Source of the DNA: JBEIHI01 sp964655245
GTDB lineage: Bacteria > Bdellovibrionota > UBA2394
DNA length: 18,298 bases
Reading direction: 5' to 3'
Assembly: GCA_964655245.1 (NCBI GenBank)
Contig: CAZZLQ010000048.1
Span: 1 to 18,298 of the forward strand
Part shown: positions 14,895-18,298 of the stretch, piece after piece
Position numbering within the stretch: the first letter of the stretch is position 1
Layout of the letters: each line of letters opens with the position of its first letter
Notes under the pieces: generated by a model
Told to the model about the DNA's origin: nothing
Databases searched by the model: none
Seen by the model: the letters and a program-made list of their open reading frames with translations, nothing else
Program-made: the position numbers and the translations under genes

Positions 14895-14919
14895 TGCAGG
14901 AATGAGACGTGACCCCATA
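14879..14919 (-). repeat. Right inverted repeat of the RAYT element
   Basis: Exact reverse complement of 13808-13848. The first 16 bases are coding: they specify the final residues YGAR and the TAG stop of the transposase. The repeat ends 24 bp before the next gene. Confidence 0.93.
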
Positions 14920-14943
14920 TTGGGTTGTGGGTAAAGTGGGAGG

Positions 14944-16407
14944 ATGATCTGGGTTTTTCTTGTGGGTTCGTTTGTTCAGGATGCCATCAATCAACTTCCC
15001 GAGCGCGCGGTGACCTTGGATTTTGTGATTTCAAAGGCCATTGAGTCCTCAGATTCATTTCGTGCCATCAAAGCAAATCAGCGCCAGGTTCAATCACCCG
15101 CTCTTCTAGGCCTTTCGACCTATGATCCCCTCTTATCCGCAGGAATCTCCTGGCTCGATGATGGGTCGGAGCCCACTCAGCCCTTCATGCCCTCGGGGAT
15201 TGAGTCGCTGACTCAGGAGCTCTCTCTGATGGGGCAAACTCCGCTCGGGCAGAGTCTTCAGCTTTCGATGTCCCAGCAAAAAAACAAATACAGTTTTACG
15301 ACCATTGCGCCCACTGAGTTTCAGCGCTCTCGACTCGAAGCTCAGATTCGTCAAAACCTCTGGCGGAACTTTTTGGGCGCTGGAAGTCGTGCCCTCTATC
15401 GAGCGGGTCAAGAGGGTTCAGAGGCTCTTCAGGCTTCTGTCATCAACGAAGCCGAGAAGTGGCTTTTGCAGTTTGTGGAGCTGTTTCATGGTGCATGGCT
15501 CGCTCAGCGTAGGCATCAAAGCGCTCAGGGAAGTCTCGAAAGACGATTGAATCTGAAAAAAGTTGTGGATCGACGTGTTGCTCGAGGCAGTGGGCTTCAA
15601 AACGATGCTCTTCAGGTGCAGTCTGCGGTTTTGGCGGCTGAAGTCGAGGCCTCGCGTGCTCATTTATCTTTGCAAGAGCTCTGGCGAGCGCTCGTGATCG
15701 GTCTTTCGCTTCCTCCTGAGCTTTTGAAAGTGGATCCGGCCGTGATTCCCATGAAGCTTGATGAGTCCTTTGACCGAGCTCAAAAGGCCTGCGATTTGCA
15801 AAGTCCCGAGCAGGTGGCTTCACAGAACTCCGAGAGTCGACTCTTTGAATCGAGATCTCTGTCTAAGCAATCAGAGGCTCAGGCGAAGTCTCAGATGTCT
15901 CGTTTTTCGCTGGATGCTTATGCTGGTCTTTGGGCCTCGAATAACGAAGACAGCCTCAAAGATTCATTCAGAGATTCACTGAAGTTTGAGCACCCCGGTT
16001 GGGTGATTGGCGGGGAGCTGAAGATTCCACTCATGCGTGCCAAGGAGCGTGCTGAAAGCGAGATGGCTGTGGCCGAAAGCCTTTCTGCAAAGGCGATGTC
16101 GTCACTCAAGAAATCGGAGATTGTGGTTCGCTGGCTTAATGATTGCGAAGGTCTTAAGGCCTCCAAGAATCATCGCGATCAATTGAAGAGAGCTCATGAA
16201 ATGCAGTCCCAGCGAGAAGTGCTTGAAAGAAAGCGATTCGAGCTTGGGGATACGAGTGTTTACTCGGTGGTTCAGGCTGCGGATGATCGAAGTTTTTCTG
16301 AGATGGCGTATGAGGCAGCAGAAGCTGAGCTTCGTAATCGAGCTTGGAAGACTTTGGCGTTGAGTGGTGCTTTGTCCGAGCAGCTGCAGCAAGCCCTGAT
16401 TCGCTAG
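14944..16407 (+). CDS. TolC-family outer-membrane efflux/secretion channel protein
   Basis: Predicted outer-membrane channel component of a tripartite export system. Residues 24-50 (LDFVISKAIESSDSFRAIKANQRQV) match the start of the OEP repeat, two long helical hairpins follow (145-260 and 345-470), and the repeat ending SVYSVVQAADDRSFSEMAYEAAEAELRNRAWKTLALSG is typical. 487 residues is normal. The N-terminus MIWVFLVGSFVQDA is hydrophobic but has no basic residue, which is unusual for a signal peptide, and GGGAGG touches the ATG with no spacing. An in-frame TAA 12 bases upstream excludes a longer start. The gene begins only 24 bp after the RAYT element, so its native promoter or first codons may have been altered by the insertion. 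No adaptor or pump gene is adjacent. Confidence 0.8.
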   Translation: MIWVFLVGSFVQDAINQLPERAVTLDFVISKAIESSDSFRAIKANQRQVQSPALLGLSTYDPLLSAGISWLDDGSEPTQPFMPSGIESLTQELSLMGQTPLGQSLQLSMSQQKNKYSFTTIAPTEFQRSRLEAQIRQNLWRNFLGAGSRALYRAGQEGSEALQASVINEAEKWLLQFVELFHGAWLAQRRHQSAQGSLERRLNLKKVVDRRVARGSGLQNDALQVQSAVLAAEVEASRAHLSLQELWRALVIGLSLPPELLKVDPAVIPMKLDESFDRAQKACDLQSPEQVASQNSESRLFESRSLSKQSEAQAKSQMSRFSLDAYAGLWASNNEDSLKDSFRDSLKFEHPGWVIGGELKIPLMRAKERAESEMAVAESLSAKAMSSLKKSEIVVRWLNDCEGLKASKNHRDQLKRAHEMQSQREVLERKRFELGDTSVYSVVQAADDRSFSEMAYEAAEAELRNRAWKTLALSGALSEQLQQALIR

Positions 16408-16500
16408 ATGAGAAAGGATCATGTTTTGCGCAGGCTAAGTCATTGACTTGCTGTCCCTTTTGAACAGGTTGCTTTTCCCGAGGGAACCTTTATCCTGGAG

Positions 16501-17133
16501 ATGATGGACAAAACAAACCTCCAACAGGTTTTTGTTTTCCCTCTGCAGGACATTGTTTTCTATCCTCATACTGTGGTTCCTCTTAATATTTTTGAGCCGC
16601 GCTATATCAAAATGGTCGAAGATGCTTTAGAGACCGGGACACCGATAGCACTCGTTATGTCTCAGAAGGCACAGTCAGGGAGAAAGGTGACCAATAAGTT
16701 TTCTGGCCTGATTGCTGGGATGGGAGAGCCTCAAATCCTGCACCAGAATCCCGACGGCAGCATGATCATTATCTTGCGAGGAACGGGTAAGGTTCGTTTG
16801 CACGAAGTCATCGAAGATAAGCCGTATTTTTCGTGTTGGGCGTCGCTCATTGAAGAAAATGAGGAAGTGAAGCCCGAGAATAAGTTTCGGGTGCATCGAT
16901 TCCGCAATATCCTCAAGAGCTGGGTGGATGAAAACTTGGAAGATCCCTCGGAACGAATGCAGTTTCTCAAGGCCATGCGATCTCCCGAACAAATGGTCGA
17001 TTCAATGGCCATGTTCTTCATCGAGGATTCTGATGAGCGCCAAAGCATCCTCGAGAAGAATGATATCAATCAAAAGATCGAGTTTCTCTCTGAGCATCTG
17101 AAGATGGGCGGCCAGTCGTCTGGGGAGGAATAA
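16501..17133 (+). CDS. LON N-terminal (substrate-binding) domain protein
   Basis: A 210-residue stand-alone LON substrate-binding domain without the AAA+ and protease domains of Lon. The pattern VFVFPLQDIVFYPHTVVPLNIFEPRYIKMVEDAL (10-43) is diagnostic, followed by GLIAGMGEP, a G-G-VRL segment (GTGKVRLHEVIEDKPYF) and a helical C-terminal part (130-205). Such proteins are cytoplasmic; their role in bacteria is poorly defined, possibly substrate recognition or as Lon partner. Two ATGs (16501, 16504) follow TGGAG directly; the second gives better spacing to GGAG, and AGGGAA 14 bases upstream is the alternative site. TTGACT at 16443 in the 93-bp gap before it may be a -35 element, but no convincing -10 follows. 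LOG starts 42 bp downstream, probably one operon. Confidence 0.88.
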   Translation: MMDKTNLQQVFVFPLQDIVFYPHTVVPLNIFEPRYIKMVEDALETGTPIALVMSQKAQSGRKVTNKFSGLIAGMGEPQILHQNPDGSMIIILRGTGKVRLHEVIEDKPYFSCWASLIEENEEVKPENKFRVHRFRNILKSWVDENLEDPSERMQFLKAMRSPEQMVDSMAMFFIEDSDERQSILEKNDINQKIEFLSEHLKMGGQSSGEE

Positions 17134-17175
17134 TCCTCGGGTCTTCATTGATTCGCTTGGGGCTTTTTCACTACA

Positions 17176-17988
17176 ATGGTGGAGAAGGAACTGGCGAACT
17201 TGTTCAAGGGTATTAAGCGCTTTATCAATAAACATTTTTTCTTTCCTCCTCCTCGAGTCAGGCGTTTGGCCAATCTTGAGGAAGACGAGCAGATTTTTTT
17301 GGCGGGTCGAGGGTCTCGCATCAAGGAGGCTGTTCAGGTGTTTCGAGTAGCCCTTGAGTTCATCCGTGGCTTTCGTGTTCTGCACTTTGTCGGACCCACG
17401 GTGACCGTCTTTGGATCGGCTCGATTCCATGAAGGGCATCCCTATTATCAGATGGGCCGAGAGCTTGGACGTGCCTTGGCGAAAAAAGGCTTTACCGTGA
17501 TGACGGGCGGCGGCCCCGGTCTGATGGAAGCCGCCAATCGAGGAGCGATGGAGGCTGGGGGACTGAGTGTGGGTTGTAGTGTTCATCTTCCTCACGAGCA
17601 AAGAGCCAACCCGTTTGTGAAGAAACTGGTGCACTTTTATTATTTCTTCGTCCGCAAGGTCATGTTGGTGAAGTACTCCTACGGTTATGTGATGTTGCCC
17701 GGTGGCTTTGGTACGCTGGATGAAATGTCTGAAGCTCTGACGTTGATTCAAACCGGAAAAATCTACGATTTTCCTGTGGTCTTGGTGGGCAAAGATTATT
17801 GGAAGGGCTTCATGGATTGGGTGGAGTTTACGGTTGTCAAAGAGGGGGCGGCGGCCGAGTCGGATCTTAAGCTGATTTTTGTGACCGACTCTGTGGATGA
17901 GGCCGTGGAGAAGATTTCTGGGGTAGTTCGTCAGCTTGGAGTTGTCCTTGATTCCTCATCTTGTCAGGAACCCCCGAAGCAAGGTTAA
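17176..17988 (+). CDS. LOG-family protein (nucleotide 5'-monophosphate phosphoribohydrolase, TIGR00730 type)
   Basis: Predicted cytoplasmic hydrolase that cleaves the N-glycosidic bond of (cytokinin) nucleoside monophosphates, releasing base and ribose 5-phosphate. Diagnostic motifs are VTVFGSAR (76-83), MTGGGPGLMEAANRGA (109-124, catalytic Glu118), the Arg-Lys pair 160-161 (FFVRKVMLVK), and MLPGGFGTLDE (173-183, Glu183). At 270 residues it is longer than the 190-residue core: an N-terminal helical extension (1-70) with a basic-hydrophobic segment (FINKHFFFPPPRVRR) is present. The true substrate in bacteria may be a general nucleotide in purine turnover. The ATG has no strong Shine-Dalgarno; a later TTG behind AAGGA is a possible alternative. 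The SH3 protein starts 9 bp downstream. Confidence 0.9.
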   Translation: MVEKELANLFKGIKRFINKHFFFPPPRVRRLANLEEDEQIFLAGRGSRIKEAVQVFRVALEFIRGFRVLHFVGPTVTVFGSARFHEGHPYYQMGRELGRALAKKGFTVMTGGGPGLMEAANRGAMEAGGLSVGCSVHLPHEQRANPFVKKLVHFYYFFVRKVMLVKYSYGYVMLPGGFGTLDEMSEALTLIQTGKIYDFPVVLVGKDYWKGFMDWVEFTVVKEGAAAESDLKLIFVTDSVDEAVEKISGVVRQLGVVLDSSSCQEPPKQG

Positions 17989-17997
17989 GATATCAGC

Positions 17998-18298
17998 ATG
18001 AGGTTTCTGATTTTCAGCGTTTTGGTTCTGGCGGGTTCTCTCAAGTCGACCTTTGGACTTTGTGTGAGTGAAGAGAAGGCAAACTTGCGACAGGGTCCTG
18101 GGGTTCATTGGACCAAGACATGGGAAGCGATTCGTTACACTCCGCTAGAAAAGCTTGGCAAAAAGAATGGATGGTATCGAGTCAAAGACGTTGATGGGAT
18201 CATTCATTGGGTCAAAGAAGATTTAGTCACTCGCTCGTTTTCGTGCGCCTCGGTGAAGAACGCCTTTGCGAATTTGAGGACGGGGCCGGGCCTTCAGT
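17998..18298 (+). CDS. Secreted protein with bacterial SH3-like repeats, N-terminal 100 codons
   Basis: Starts with a clear signal peptide (MRFLIFSVLVLAGSLKSTFG, with Arg at position 2). Two bacterial SH3-type modules follow. The first runs from Cys22 through ANLRQGPG and NGWYRVKDVDGIIHWVKEDLV. The second begins CASVKNAFANLRTGPG and is cut by the window edge. Both modules open with Cys-x-Ser/Val followed by NLRxGPG, so the repeat unit is about 60 residues. These domains often bind cell-wall peptides or occur in periplasmic proteins such as the YgiM-like family. AAGG is 13 bases before the ATG. The short 9-bp gap suggests co-transcription with the LOG gene. The 3' end is outside the window, so any enzymatic domain remains unseen. 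Confidence 0.85.
   Translation, partial: MRFLIFSVLVLAGSLKSTFGLCVSEEKANLRQGPGVHWTKTWEAIRYTPLEKLGKKNGWYRVKDVDGIIHWVKEDLVTRSFSCASVKNAFANLRTGPGLQ

Larger units (their letters stand above)
13808..14919 (+). mobile_element. RAYT (REP-associated tyrosine transposase) element with perfect 41-bp inverted repeats
   Basis: A 1,112-bp unit consisting of one HUH transposase gene between exact 41-bp inverted repeats. It sits between the pilA terminator and the tolC-like gene. I see no convincing target-site duplication, as expected for HUH single-strand transposases. Exact identity of the repeats argues for recent arrival or selection to keep them matched. No further copy of the repeat was noticed in the window. 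Confidence 0.88.

Noticed and set aside
13800..14930. Target-site duplication flanking the RAYT element
   Set aside because: Flanks (T-run on the left, ATTGGG on the right) do not match beyond trivial bases.
16437..16449. AAGTCA-T-TGACTT palindrome overlapping a TTGACT -35-like hexamer
   Set aside because: Six-base arms are common by chance and no good -10 follows at the right spacing.
17002..17751. 249-codon ORF on the minus strand
   Set aside because: Antisense to the LOG gene with diagnostic motifs; histidine- and serine-rich, no recognisable domain.

Overview
The window (about 18.3 kb, roughly 50% GC by eye) reads as ordinary chromosome of a Gram-negative bacterium. It encodes an Lgt, a type IV pilin with a sigma-54-like promoter, a TolC-type outer-membrane protein, SrkA and MnmC. 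The combination suggests a Bdellovibrionota/Oligoflexia-like or other 'delta-proteobacterial' lineage. That placement is inference and rests on no marker search. Almost all DNA is coding and no tRNA, rRNA or CRISPR array was seen.

Layout. 1-2155 (minus): 5' part of valS, whose signature motifs look like the archaeal/rickettsial type of valyl-tRNA synthetase. 2244-2471 (plus): a small cysteine-rich exported or lipoprotein-like protein. 2475-5833 (minus): nrdA-nrdB, class Ia ribonucleotide reductase, with a short upstream ORF overlapping the nrdA start. 6055-7296 (plus): cytidine deaminase followed by an unrecognised, probably exported protein. 7425-7811 (plus): rpmG-rpmF, both ribosomal proteins lacking zinc-ribbon cysteines, with a strong 21-bp palindrome upstream and a strong terminator downstream. 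7918-9796 (plus): lgt-srkA, with a promoter placed so that lgt could be leaderless. 9791-11650 (minus): mnmC, overlapping srkA tail to tail. 11697-12850 (plus): an exported glutathione-peroxidase-like protein coupled by an ATGA overlap to an Sfp-type phosphopantetheinyl transferase.

12851-13808: the most regulated stretch. An array of TGTC/GACA half-sites lies about 120-190 bp upstream of the predicted start. It is followed by a well-spaced -24/-12 (sigma-54) promoter, a type IV pilin gene and a terminator. This resembles PilR-RpoN control of pilA.

13808-14919: a self-contained insertion made of a REP-associated tyrosine (HUH) transposase between perfect 41-bp inverted repeats. Each repeat is itself an imperfect palindrome. 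The right repeat contains the transposase stop codon and ends 24 bp before the next gene.

14944-18298 (plus): a TolC-family protein, a LON-substrate-binding-domain protein, a LOG-family nucleotide hydrolase and the start of an SH3-repeat secreted protein.

Themes are nucleotide supply (nrdAB, cdd, LOG), translation (valS, rpmG, rpmF, mnmC) and the envelope (lgt, srkA, gpx, pilA, tolC, SH3). I see no clear defence, secretion or biosynthetic cluster. The best leads are the pilA control region and the transposase element beside it.
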